Origin: Syngnathus acus
Taxonomy: Eukaryota > Chordata > Actinopteri > Syngnathiformes > Syngnathidae
Assembly: GCF_901709675.1 (NCBI RefSeq)
Contig: NC_051102.1
Coordinates: 2,773,912 to 2,837,911 of the forward strand
DNA length: 64,000 bases
Direction: 5' to 3'
Of the stretch, positions 21,901 through 33,315 are shown piece after piece. Both the position numbers and the translations under genes were made by a program. The notes beneath the pieces were generated by a model, which saw nothing but the letters and a program-made list of their open reading frames with translations, was not told the origin of the DNA and did not search any database. Within the stretch, counting starts at the first letter, position 1, and the number at the start of each line of letters is the position of its first letter.

Positions 21901-24470
21901 TTCGCCAGTATTGAATCTGAGCAGGGATGTGTGTGTGTGTGTTTTTTTGGCTACAGACAAAACTAAAAAATAGTGTGATAAGGGACATGTCTTCAGTTCA
22001 TTCTGTTCTGTTTGCAATGTCACATTGGAAATGGAGACAGTACTCTCTCTTAGGATTTCTCGGATCTCGTCTTTCAAGATTTTGTAACAGGAGCCTTTGT
22101 TGACTTCTTCCTATGCGTCCACAAATAGACCAGACTGCACTCCCACTAAAACTAATATTAGTCATTTTTGTAGGAAGTGTGAGCGCAATAAAAGGCAATT
22201 GATACATTTTAAGGCATAAATATTGTTTGACATTAACAAGAGGCTAGTGCCAAAAAATTGTACCAAAATTTAATTTGATGGTTTCGGACAAAAAACTGTT
22301 ATCGCAGAAACAAGATGTTGTAATTTGATGGATTGAAAACAATAGCAGTCGGCGTATGGAATAAAAGAAGAAAATTGAGGCAAAGTTGATTCGTTGATGA
22401 CGTGAATCATTTTCGAGTTATGTGCTTGAGTTGTCTGCGCATTACTGGACATGATCAGATTTTGGAGATGAAAAGCAACGTGACTTTGCTGCTGGCCCTG
22501 TTCCTCACTGCCAGTCTCATGGCGTTGCCGCTATGAATCTTTTAAGACTAACATCGACTGGACAAGCGGAAGCCAGCGACTCGAGGCTAACCACACGTAT
22601 GAAGACTCCATGTTTGTTGCTGTATTGTCTCTGTAGACAGCTGTGGAGCAAAATTGTTATTAGGTACAACACTCCATTGTCACAGCAGCGATGATTAACA
22701 ACATGAGGAAAACTCTCAATGTGTCACTTCTTTTCTTATCACATGATGGTGACACAATCCACCAATGCGGCGGTGGCATCATGTGTTTAAAAAAATTGCG
22801 GGGCGTCTTTTTCTACCAGCTTCCGACTCATTTTGCTTTTGTTTCCGTCTCTCTACCTTTTCGGGTCACGATTATGGTGCTTAGACTCTCATGAATATTT
22901 ACATTTTTTCGAAGGGAAATGTCAGGGGGGACCATGTGTGGCTGCCCTTGCCTAATTATGGAGATGGGCTTCCCCAGAAGACCACGCATGCACAATTCCA
23001 ATTAGATAGCACTTACTAAGCCTTAAACAAAGCCGTCTGAAAAGCATCAAATGCATGCAGACACACACACACACACACCCCTAGTTGAGAGCTGGTAATA
23101 GTGCAGCTGGGGCTTGCAGCTGCTTCCTTGCTTATTGTTTAACACAAACCTAAATGATGGGCACAAACTTGGCAGTTGAGTCATTAGAATTGCGCCTTTT
23201 CCGTTGTTGTGCCATGAAAGAAAATTCTGCCGCTGATGAATAAACGTGTGATTCACGGTGACAAGCGCTGTTGAGGATGGGCGGGGGTGTTTAGGAGAAG
23301 AAAGATGTTCATGAAGGTGTGTGTGTGTGGGGGGGAACAGAAAGAGTGACAGTGGAAGAAGAGAGAATGTTTGGCCAGAGGGGGATGCAAGATGAGATGT
23401 AGAGCCCTAAAATAAATAAATAAATTGAAGCAGCTTGTTTTGGTAAGAGAGAGAGAGAGCGAGAGGGAGGAAGGAGACTGGTGAGCTCGAGAACAGCAGC
23501 GGGAAGGAGCCTTGTGCTGGAGTGAGTCATTTCTGACAAGAAAGATGGCAAAGGATGGAGGTGACTAATCACAGGACACAAATTGGGAAATGTGGGAGAA
23601 GGCGGCGAGGCCTAAAGTGCAGCATGAGAATGATAAGAAAAGTGATAGAAAGCTGCAAATAGACACGACTCCACACAGGTGAGATGAGAACGTCAGGAAT
23701 CCAAACGGCAGTGAGCCAAGTCCTGGAATAGAAACTCGAAAGATGATGATAAATCATTGATAGAGGTGGTTTGGTTGTGTATAATTTTTAAATTATTTAA
23801 CTGTGATCAAGCCATTCAAGTGGTGCTTGAGGGTAATTCCCACTTGCATTTTGTTTTTAGCAGAGAAATCAGAGCAAAGTCAACAGTTGAGCTAGCAGCA
23901 GATATACACTTATGCATTATCATGACTTTAACAATGGAAGAATTGCTAGCAATCGGACTCCGGGTGCCAAATAAAAAAATCACTACTCGGGAAATAAAAA
24001 AAAAAACCAGTCACGTGCTGACCTCCCAAGTAGACAAGTACAAAAAGTTATCTCAGACGCCCCCTCAGCGCCAAATTGATATTTCAAGTTGTTTTTTATG
24101 ACAATGTGGTGGTTGTGATTTAAAAAGGCCAACAGGTTCTGTTGTCCCCCATATGGGAACTTGTGGTCATAACATCAGGCATGTCTCACCCCGCCACCTT
24201 TCATCAGGCCACTTCAGAGACTCCCAGCGGAAACCAGAGCACCGCCGCAACGTGTGAGGCTTTACCGCCAGACATACGGCTAGGATTAGGAGCAGTCTCA
24301 AATTTAAAGGCCCACAAACATGTGGAACAGCCCGCAGTTTGATGGGGTGTATCATCAGTCTGAGGGGAGCAGACTGTGCATGTCTGCATGCACTTGTAGC
24401 ACTTTTTTTTTTTTTTTTTGTAGATGTGACCCCCCCTCTTGGTTCTGGACCCCTACTGCAAATTCTGTAT
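18975..24470. other. Intergenic or spsb4 5' intron, no gene seen
   Basis: AT-rich with chance frames only. A single hAT-like end (CAGGGGTGTAGCTAGAAATT, about 19550) has no visible partner end. A short CA run lies at 23059-23079. Confidence 0.6.
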
Positions 24471-24471
24471 A

Positions 24472-24802
24472 CAGTGATCCCTCGCTACTTCGCGTTTTGT
24501 TTATCGCGGCTTCGCTACATCGCGGATTTTTTCTCCAAATTAAAAAAACATTTAAAAGTCAAAATAAAACTTCTACATTGAGGAAACGTGTCTAACCTGT
24601 AGGACAATGGAGTATTGCTACAAATGTTCGTTTACATTCCTTTAAAAGTCCGTTTTCGCGTGTTAGCACGATCGCGAATTAGCATCTTCCCGCTAGCTCG
24701 TTAACCTGCCCAGTACTTCTTGTTGGTGACCGTACTTCGCGGATTTCACTTATCGCGGGTGGTTTTTGGAACCAATTATCCGCGATAAACGAGGGATTAC
24801 TG
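24472..24802 (+). mobile_element. Tigger/pogo-like MITE, full copy
   Basis: 331 bp from CAGTGATCCCTCG to CGAGGGATTACTG, flanked by TA on both sides. The ends are 13-bp inverted repeats with one mismatch, and TTCGCG / TATCGCGG words recur inside. The terminus resembles mammalian Tigger termini (CAGTCATCCCTCGG type), hence the pogo/Tigger assignment. It has no coding capacity. Confidence 0.92.
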
Positions 24803-24804
24803 TA

Positions 24805-27618
24805 ATGTAATTATCAAACTTCCTAAAAAGGTTAATAAATGCCTATTTTAATAGATTAATCTTCAAATTCACCAAGATCTATGATCGTGTTCACAATAAA
24901 TGTGTGTGTGTGTGTTTTTTTTAAGTATCCTCTTAAACTAAACACATCATCTGTGTTTACATACAGGTGTGGACAGAACCGCTTTGATAATGAGATCGCT
25001 GCTGTATTTTGTCACCCAGTCAGCACCTTTTGTATCTCCTTGTATGAAAGCGAGAAATTGTCATCCCACTTGTCAAGGGATGACACAAGTTGAGCTTTCC
25101 GGCGGGCAAATGCGTGTGAATGAGAAATAGATTGAGATGAATATTTGCAGTGGAAAGTATAGCGAGTGCATAAGGTTCACATTGCAGAGCACTTCTGTCA
25201 TAGGTTATGACTTATTTATTCCTTTTAGTTTGACACTTGGCGAGGGGTAGAAGGAAGGGGGGGGGCGTCATTCTTCCTCCCGCAATCTCTCGGTCAGGAA
25301 AGAACAGCTGTTATATTTTAACAACAGATGTGGCAGTGCGCTGAATAAAGCCATAAGAAAAGCATCAGTTGGCTTCAGTTGGTTTGTTTGTGTCTGTAAC
25401 AGATCCTTAGTGACCATCTTGAATAAGTTAGACACTGGAGGTGTAACTGGAGAGTCGTGCTTGTGAAGAAAAGTAGTCGGAATAGCCATCCAATCTCAGT
25501 GAGCTAGCAAATTGCAATACTTTCCCGGCGTGATATGTTTTATACGGCCGCAGGGAAACATTTGCTTCTGTCAAGGAGAAGGAGGCTGCAGAGGAGATAT
25601 GGAAACGATGCAGAAGATGATAAGACGCTCATTATTGCGCTCCTATTTTTGGCTTTATCTTCCCACTCTCATTCTCACGCTTACAGTGGAGACGTCATGC
25701 GTGTAGGCCTATGTCCTACTTAGATCTGACATGCATGGCTGTCTGTCTGTCTGCGTATAATATATATGCTTATTGAGTGTTCTTCGTTGTCATGGAAACT
25801 GTATGTACAGTGGCTGGCAATAAATGCAAGTTTGGGCAAATAATGAGCAATTCATCTCAAAATAGGCTTCTTGCCATTTCAAATTGACCGTCAAACGAAA
25901 CAATAAACAAAGACAATTGCAGATGATGAATTTTCATCCGAAATAATTGATTAATGACATAAGCAGCAGTTGTGTGACTAACAAATGTTGCTGAATGAGG
26001 CTCATTGTTCGTGGCGTGGTCATTAGCCGCGGTGGCTAATTGCTGGTGTAACAAAAAGCGTGGACAACATTTCCCTGATGATCACTCAGCTGCTCTCCGT
26101 GTGATGTTTATTTTGGTCCGGGTTACACTTAATCAAGCAAAAAAAATGTCAAGTGGTAAAATGAGAAAGCGATGAAGCTGTTTGAGGGAGGCGAAGGCCT
26201 CGCTGATGGTCACATGATGCGTGTCACCCAATGTGACAGTGCGAAATGGGTGTCTTCGCAATGTGACAGAGGAAATGGGAAAGCTTTAAATGCTGACACG
26301 GGCTTTATGATCTGCTGCAGCTTGAAGATGGAGAGGCGTTGACGTATGCGCTCAGCCAAATGTTGGTGTTTTTTTTTTTTGCATGTAAGCGAGTGTTTCT
26401 GTTTGATTTATTGCCTCTGCTTGAGCGTGGTGTTATTTGTGCACAAGATTGTGCAGAAACAGCTGATTTCCTGGAAGTTTTGTGGAGGCGAGGCATCGAC
26501 CATTACTTGAAATGTATCCAAGTAATTATGCACATCTTTGACTATTTTGTTTTTGTTGGCAAACGGTCCTAATCCGCCCTAATGTAATCTTGTGTCTTTC
26601 TTTTTCCTCACTTATTTTATCGATCTTTTTCCCTCTTTTTTATTTTCAAGGATTGCGTCATTTCTAAATTAAATTCAGGATGGATTTAATGAAGCGGAGA
26701 GTTCGACCTAATTAGGATTTTTATTTTTTATTTTTAAATGTCCGCTCATCGATTTCACAAGTGACTGATGTTTAAACCTGGTGTATGTCTGAGTGTTCTT
26801 ATTGATGAGCATCATCAATTGCGCTCTTGTCCACATCCTCTATCGAACTCACCTTTCACCTTCAGCCCTAAGCGTGGACACTCGAACAAGAGCCAAAGCC
26901 ACAATGACGTAGACTTGAATCCCGCGTCTCATCACTATTTTATATAGTTCAATGTACACTAGGTCATCACACCTGAAACCAGGAGTCTTTCCATCTGCTC
27001 TAAATAAATGAAATGATCCCGGTGACACGCATTTATTATTAATAAGCATCATTAATTAACTTGAGCTTGTTGGTCCCAATTTCCCTTCTATTTAAAACAG
27101 CAAAGCCACTCAATGATTCCAAGATGCATACTCGTAGTGTGTTATTGATGTATTTTGTCAAGAGGCATGATCCAACATGTATTGAGATAGTGTATCAGTG
27201 TCTCGTGCTTATCTGCACGTGTTTGTGCGGGAGCCAGACGTGTCTCATTGCCAAAGTGTCATAATCCAGTCCAGAGTTCACGCTTCATATCCTTACGTGA
27301 GCTCGATTTGTTTGAGGAGGCCATGTTGGCCTCCTATGGCTGCACGTATTGTTAGGACCTTTCCCCCCCCTTCTCTGGTTGGTTAGTCAGAGCAAAACTC
27401 GTCACGAACAAGTTAAGAGTAGCAAAACATTTCTTTTGTGATATTTTATTGTATGTATTTCAATTATTTTACTGTTTGTCATTTTATTAGATAACTATTG
27501 ATTGTGAACTACTCAAGATGGTGTATACAGCTGAGTGCTGTTACTCGAAGTACTCTGAAGTATATGTCGTACCAGACAAAAACAGAATCATAAAGATGAA
27601 GAAAAATAACATAAGTCA
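24805..27618. other. Intergenic or 5' intron, no gene seen
   Basis: AT-rich. The frames here (for example 25512-25706) have no recognisable product. No intact repeat ends noted. Confidence 0.6.
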
Positions 27619-27951
27619 CTCTAGAGCACAGGTGTCAAACTCATTTTTGTCACGGGCCGCATCATAATTACAGTTTTCTTCGGAGGGCCGTTATGACTGT
27701 CAACCCAAATAAATGTATGAACGCCTCATATTATATACAGTATGATACAAAAGAAACTGAAATTATTCATTTTCATTTTCAAATCAGACTAGTGGAAACT
27801 TTTCAAATATTTTAAAAAGACGATTTTTAAAAGTTAAGGCAATTTCAGGAATGACACAAATTTGCACAATTTGTCTTTGCGGGCCACAGAATATGATGCG
27901 GCGGGCCGTATCTGGCCCCCGGGCCTTGAGTTTGACACATGTGCTCTAGAG
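27619..27951 (+). mobile_element. hAT MITE with palindromic target duplication
   Basis: The 317-bp element at 27627-27943 starts CACAGGTGTCAAACTCA and ends TGAGTTTGACACATGTG (16 of 17 bases complementary). It carries CGGGCCGC and GGGCCGT words inside each end. It is flanked by a perfect 8-bp duplication CTCTAGAG, which fits the hAT preference nTnnnnAn. A second, reversed copy lies at 46885. Confidence 0.93.
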
Positions 27952-30537
27952 TGTAAGTTGCATTTTGGGAGAAATCACGACTAACAAGCTGAGCCGCAAT
28001 TGGTTGTCAGCTGGCAACTGTGATGTCATTTTCAGTCGACAGCAAGTGACAAAATGGCCGCCCCTTAAGATGGATAAAACTGAGTAAATTTTGCTGCTTT
28101 AATCATATTCCAAAAGCGCAATATTAATCAGAACATCGCGTTTAGACTAGAGGGAGCACACAAGCATCAATAGCTTCAATGCTTTTATTGTTTTCTTATC
28201 TTTTTTTTTAAGTCAAGTACACACATCCGAAACAAAATGGTTTTGCACATACTGGCTCGCTAGTGATGTTTCCATCGACCATTATAATCATGTCCATAAA
28301 CTGACCATGTTTAATTACAGTTTTTCCTCCAGGCCCATTAAATTGAAGGATTTGCTGTCTATAGGCTATTTAATTGACAAATGAGTGCCATGTGAACTGT
28401 GAGGGAGACCTCCGCCCATCATGGGTGCATGTGTAGTGCGTGTGCGCGTCTGTCTCTGTATGCACATTAATGACCGAGGCCCTCTTGGGGGCAATGCAAG
28501 GAGGACGTGGCACGTGGTGCAGAGAGGTCAGCGACGACAGACGCAGAGCAGCAGCTGTTGGTGAAAATGGAGGAGGGAAGACGAGGTGAGAATAAAGGGA
28601 GGGGAGTATTGGCAGCGGATTGAAAGAAAAAAAAAAGACGGTGGCAGGAATAGTCTGATGGAGCAATGAGCGGAGATGGGATGATAAAATAGGGAGAGGT
28701 CACAGGGCACACACTTGGGGATGAAGCGTCTGGAATACATTTGGGAAGATTTTTCTTTCTCATTTTCTTTCACGGTAAAAATGCAAAGCCATGGATAAAA
28801 TGGATGATTAATATGGATGAATCCATAACAAAACTGCATTTCTTCACGACATTTTATTTTTCTCTGGAAAAGAATGAAACAAAAGAATAAACATTTTTAG
28901 CCTCAATTTGAACACTTACCCAGAAAAGACAATTGAGCACACTTTTTTTTAAGATATTTGATTCATTTATGCCCTGGAACTGTTCTCTTAAAAATACTTT
29001 CTGGCAGCCCATTTATGTGCAAATGGTGGTCTGGCGTGCAATTTGTTTACTAGGTCATGTGCTAGTGCCTGACCAATATGGATTTTCTTTAGGCCGATTT
29101 TGTTGTTTGGCAGAATAATATGCCGATAACAATTTTTTCTGATTTATTAAAAGAAAGCAAGTTGCGGATACCCTTAGTTGATGCTTCAATTATCTTGAAG
29201 AGCCTGCACAAGAGAGCTTAGCGTGTCCGACCGTGACTCAGGCCTAATGTTTTCCTGTAAGGAGACATGGCAAGGTTGTGTTTTTAATGGAGTGAGAATG
29301 AGGAGTGGAAGCAGCAGATGGACTCCCGCTGCCTCCATTTACCAGCCTCCCGACGAACGACCAGCATGTGTATCGATGTGCATGCAAGAAGCCGACAATC
29401 GGTCGGTGTGTCTGTCAATAAGCTCTTACTTTTAATTTTCAGACCGTACGACGCTTGAAGAGAGGAGGAACCGGATGTTAAGAGCATATTCCACATTTGA
29501 CTTTTTACCGATAGACTATGGTGAAACGATCAATTAATTATTTGCCATCTATGAATGACCATAGTTACAATATATTATTGTGTCTTGTTATTTATAAATA
29601 AGAATTGTTCAATTCAATGACCGCAATGCCCCCTTATGTTTTATTACAAGCCAGTGTGCCATTAGGAATGATATATAATTATTCCAAAATATATGGATTT
29701 GAACAAGGTTTTCCAAATGAAGTCGTAAATTACTTTTTATGGCTACTAAAAGACATCGTTGTGTAGGAGCCGTGTGGCGTTCGCTGACATTTGATTTTGT
29801 CCTGTTACTTATTGCGCATAAAACTCCAAATAGGTTTGATCTCATTAAATTCTCAGCTTGAATCTGAATAAGTCAGTTTAATGTCAGAGTAAGGTTGCTC
29901 CTGTAAACCTCGCAAGTCCTGTGGCCGTGGATGAAAAGAAGTCCCATGTGACCTTCATCACCCCTCTTTGACTGTTTGCTCCAATTTTGCTCATGTGGAT
30001 GTTTCTTTGAGCCATCTATTGTTCGTGTTCCCCTCTAACACGTCTTCACCCTTTCACCCCCGGGGTGCACATTTAACTCCGCTATTTCCTTTCTTCTGCG
30101 CTACCTTTTTGCCCCTTTCACCCCCACCATCCATCTCCCAGGCACCTACACCCCCCACATGTCTCCCCTGGGCCATGTGGACAGTTGGATGGCTTTGTGT
30201 TTGACACGTGTGTCAGCAGAAGGCAGTGCGCGCTCACATGCACACGCAGCCCTAATTCGCTGTGTAGTGTGACAACAGCAACCGACCCCCCCCCCATCCA
30301 CCCACTCACCTTCATTGTACCGCAGATTAACTCTCATGCGCACACGTGACCCCAGACCCCAAGGGGCCGCCGTAAGTAAGAATATGCTTTGAGGCAGAAA
30401 ATCAGAAGGCAATTTGAGGGAGAGTCCAGCTGAGAAGATGGGGGAATGATCATTTGAGGGAAGTTCAGCTTCATTTGGCTAATTCTTTTTTTTTCCCCCA
30501 CACTGGTAAAATTGAGCAAAAGTCACTTTTTAAATTA

Positions 30538-30571
<34 letters not shown>

Positions 30572-32500
30572 TATGTATATATATATATATAGTAACATTA
30601 CTATGTAACTATTATATTTATACATTTTATAAATGGAATTGGAGATTACCTCAGACACATTCGGAATGGGTGAAACCTGACAAACGCTACATCTTATGGA
30701 AAGTCCTTCCAGACAAAAAGGAAGCTGTATTTATCTCTAAAAGGAGGACCGACTGTATTCTGTTCTATTCTCACTTCCTTGGCTGGGCTTTATATAAAAA
30801 CAGGCGTCCCCACTGTTTGGTTTGTTTTCACTCTCTGCGCTTGTAGGCCAAAGGTTGACCCAGCACTCCCAATCAGAATGAGTTCAATTGACATCGTGAC
30901 ATTAGCTGGCAGAATTTATTCCCGTTCATTGTTTTACCAAACCACATTAAGTTGTCGTTCACTTCTGTTGACTTGACATCTTTATTGACCAGTAATGGAA
31001 CGAGCACCCAGGAGCCCATGTTGACTGATATTCAATTTGCAGTGACTTAGCAGAAACAAATCATCCAAGAAGTTAAACAGCGTGCTTTTAACAGAACTGA
31101 GACAAACACTCTGCTGTGACTGATCGATGACTCAACTCCGATGTGTGCACTTTTGTTAAGTGTAGACGTCTGAGCGCATGAGTGCTGCAAAATGCGCAGA
31201 CATGTGATGCAATGAAATGGTAATAATATAACTGGAGATGTTGTGTCATGGGTGGCTTTGACGCTCTGGTGCCTTCACAAACTTTGGGGAAAGGAAGCTC
31301 ATACAGGAAGTGGTCTGGCTAGACCTCAGACCTGCGTGACTGCAATCACTGTAGTCCCTCTTAAGACTCTTAGTACGGGAAAATGTGTGTGAATACATAC
31401 ATATATACACTTTTGCTCTTGACTATTGAGCGGTGTCCATGTGGTTGCCCGCTTCAGTTTTATGTGAGACATGACAGTGAAAAGTTCATAAGTTAGTGAG
31501 AGTAGTGAGTTTTTATATCCCAATGTGACTTTTCCCTGCAATGTGTGTGCTATGATAATGCCTCTGTCACTTCCCAGATGGCGTAAATGGCCAATGTCCC
31601 GCCGCCTAGGGAAAATCGTGACGACGAAGTTGCGTCAAAGAGGAATGAAAAAAATTAGACAGACGCACAAGATAGGAGCAACCAAGAGGCAAAATATGCG
31701 AAGTTGTGCTGTCTTTGAATTTTGCAGCCCCACCCGTTGATATTATTTGTCACAAATAAGTAATAATGAGAATTTCATATTTCTATTATTTTATTTCATT
31801 AACAAAAGTGTATTTAATTTTTTATTTGTTAGTTTTCCTTAAACATAATAACCTTGGTGGTCACATGACTGGCCTCGTGCGGGTCCGGCGGCACGTGTAG
31901 GTGTGTGTCACCATACGGTTTTCGTATACAGGCAAGAGGGCGCGGTTGGGACTTGATCCGATCGGTCGCTCTGTGTGAGCTCTTTGTAAGATGGAAGGTG
32001 AGGGGGAAGGTGAGACGGGTGTTCCTCTTAGCCGCCTGCTGGTCTGCTTTGCTGCTGGCGACTCAGCTTGATGAGATCACAGGGGATCGACTTTCGCCTC
32101 TCTCTCCTGCTCTCGTTCTCTCTTTCTCATTTTTCCCTCGCCCTTTCTAGTTTCCACCACGGGACTCAGTTTTCATTGTCCGTAGTAGTTGTGAAGGGCA
32201 CCAAAATAATCAGTTGGCACTATATGACCTTTCGAAACCCTTAATTTGGGATATCAATGTATAGGGTGCCTGAAAAGTTTCTTTTTTTTCTGTCTCTCTC
32301 TGTGTGCCTGGTGCGCTGCTAAAGAGTAAAGCGAGCACATTCTGTAACCGGAGTGGAGTTTGGAGGTGTTTGATGCCACAGCGGAGCTCATGGTGACAAT
32401 GGTGCCTTGGAAACACAATTGCGAGTCAAGAGTGTGCTGGGGGAAGGTGAGCAAAGGGGTAGGTAGGGGGTGGTCGGAATAACTAATAGCCCCTGGACAG
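27952..32500. other. Intergenic or 5' intron, no gene seen
   Basis: Contains a degraded hAT-like fragment at about 29061-29150 (words GACCAATATGGATTTT and AGGCCGATTTTG) and a TG/TA repeat at 30541-30590. No exon recognised. Confidence 0.55.
30541..30590. repeat. (GT)n/(AT)n microsatellite
   Basis: About 11 GT units pass into a TATATG/TATA run. Confidence 0.93.
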
Positions 32501-32520
32501 ATAAGCTCCAGGGAGCAAAA

Positions 32521-32740
32521 GAGGGAGGGAACGCTTGAGGGAGGGAGGGAGGAGGGGAGGGGAGGACGGCTAAGCGGCTGGCAGAGAACAGAAGTCTCTC
32601 TTCTTTCTATCCGACTTGCCGGCTGCTGGTCGTCTTCTTGCCCTCATCCGCTTGCCTTCTCTCGCCGGCCGGATAGAAGAGTTTGAACATGGACTTGGGC
32701 AGACGCTGCCAGACGTGAGGATGCTCACTGGAGAGTCACT
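32521..32740 (+). promoter_or_regulatory. Second candidate first exon/promoter for spsb4
   Basis: A run of GGGAGGGAGGGAGG type (32521-32575, quadruplex-capable) is followed by a GC-rich, C/T-rich stretch. It ends at possible donors AC|GTGAGG (32715) or CACT|GTAAGC (32741). The layout resembles a CpG-type promoter with a non-coding exon that could splice to the acceptor at 40192. No coding frame. Confidence 0.35.
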
Positions 32741-33193
32741 GTAAGCTGCCTAGAAAAATGCCTTTCTTACTGAAAAGAACTGCTTTCTATTTCAAGGAAT
32801 GATGTTGAATGACATGTTATGCAGTAGCATCCACCTGGATGGCTGCAGAGTGAGCATGGTTTGCTGTTGCTGAGGTGTACATGAGGGAAAAGCTCGCCTG
32901 CATGCATTGAGACGTTTGTGTTTATATTTAACATTTCCCCCCCTGTGGATGTTACCATGCACACCGCACGCTTCTACTTTTCTCTTCATCTCTCACTCGC
33001 TCTTGCACTGTCTCCTTTAATTGTCTTAATGGCCTCCAGGTCCCAGCTGGCCAGCTGGGATACCCCCTGTATGTGTGTATGCATATATATGTGTGTGTGC
33101 CTCTTTTTTGTGGGATAGTGTTCCCCCGCTGTAGCCTGGTTTCTCATTAATTCCCCGCTAATGGCAGATTTTGAAGCGATTGTTTTCAAGGGT

Positions 33194-33315
33194 GTATACA
33201 GGCAAGTGCACTAGTAGTGTAATGATGCGGACAGCGTGGGTTTAATTCCCGGCCAGTGCGTGCAAATTTCCCCATTGTGCTGCTAAATAATAATCAAGGT
33301 TATGTCGTCTTATAC
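33194..33315 (+). mobile_element. Degraded tRNA-type SINE-like remnant
   Basis: A B-box-like word GGGTTTAATTCCCGG is followed by AATTTCCCCATTGTG and CTAAATAATAATCAAGG. That tail resembles the common fish retroposon tail type TTTCCCCACTGTGGG..AATAAAGG. The A-box side (AGTAGTGTAATGATGCGG) is weak. Family not assignable. Confidence 0.4.

Noticed and set aside
25512-25723. Two overlapping 62-64-codon frames in a GA-rich patch
   Set aside because: No domain, splice signal or codon bias; consistent with chance.
30454-30846. 130-codon plus-strand frame
   Set aside because: Runs through a GT/AT microsatellite and has no recognisable product.
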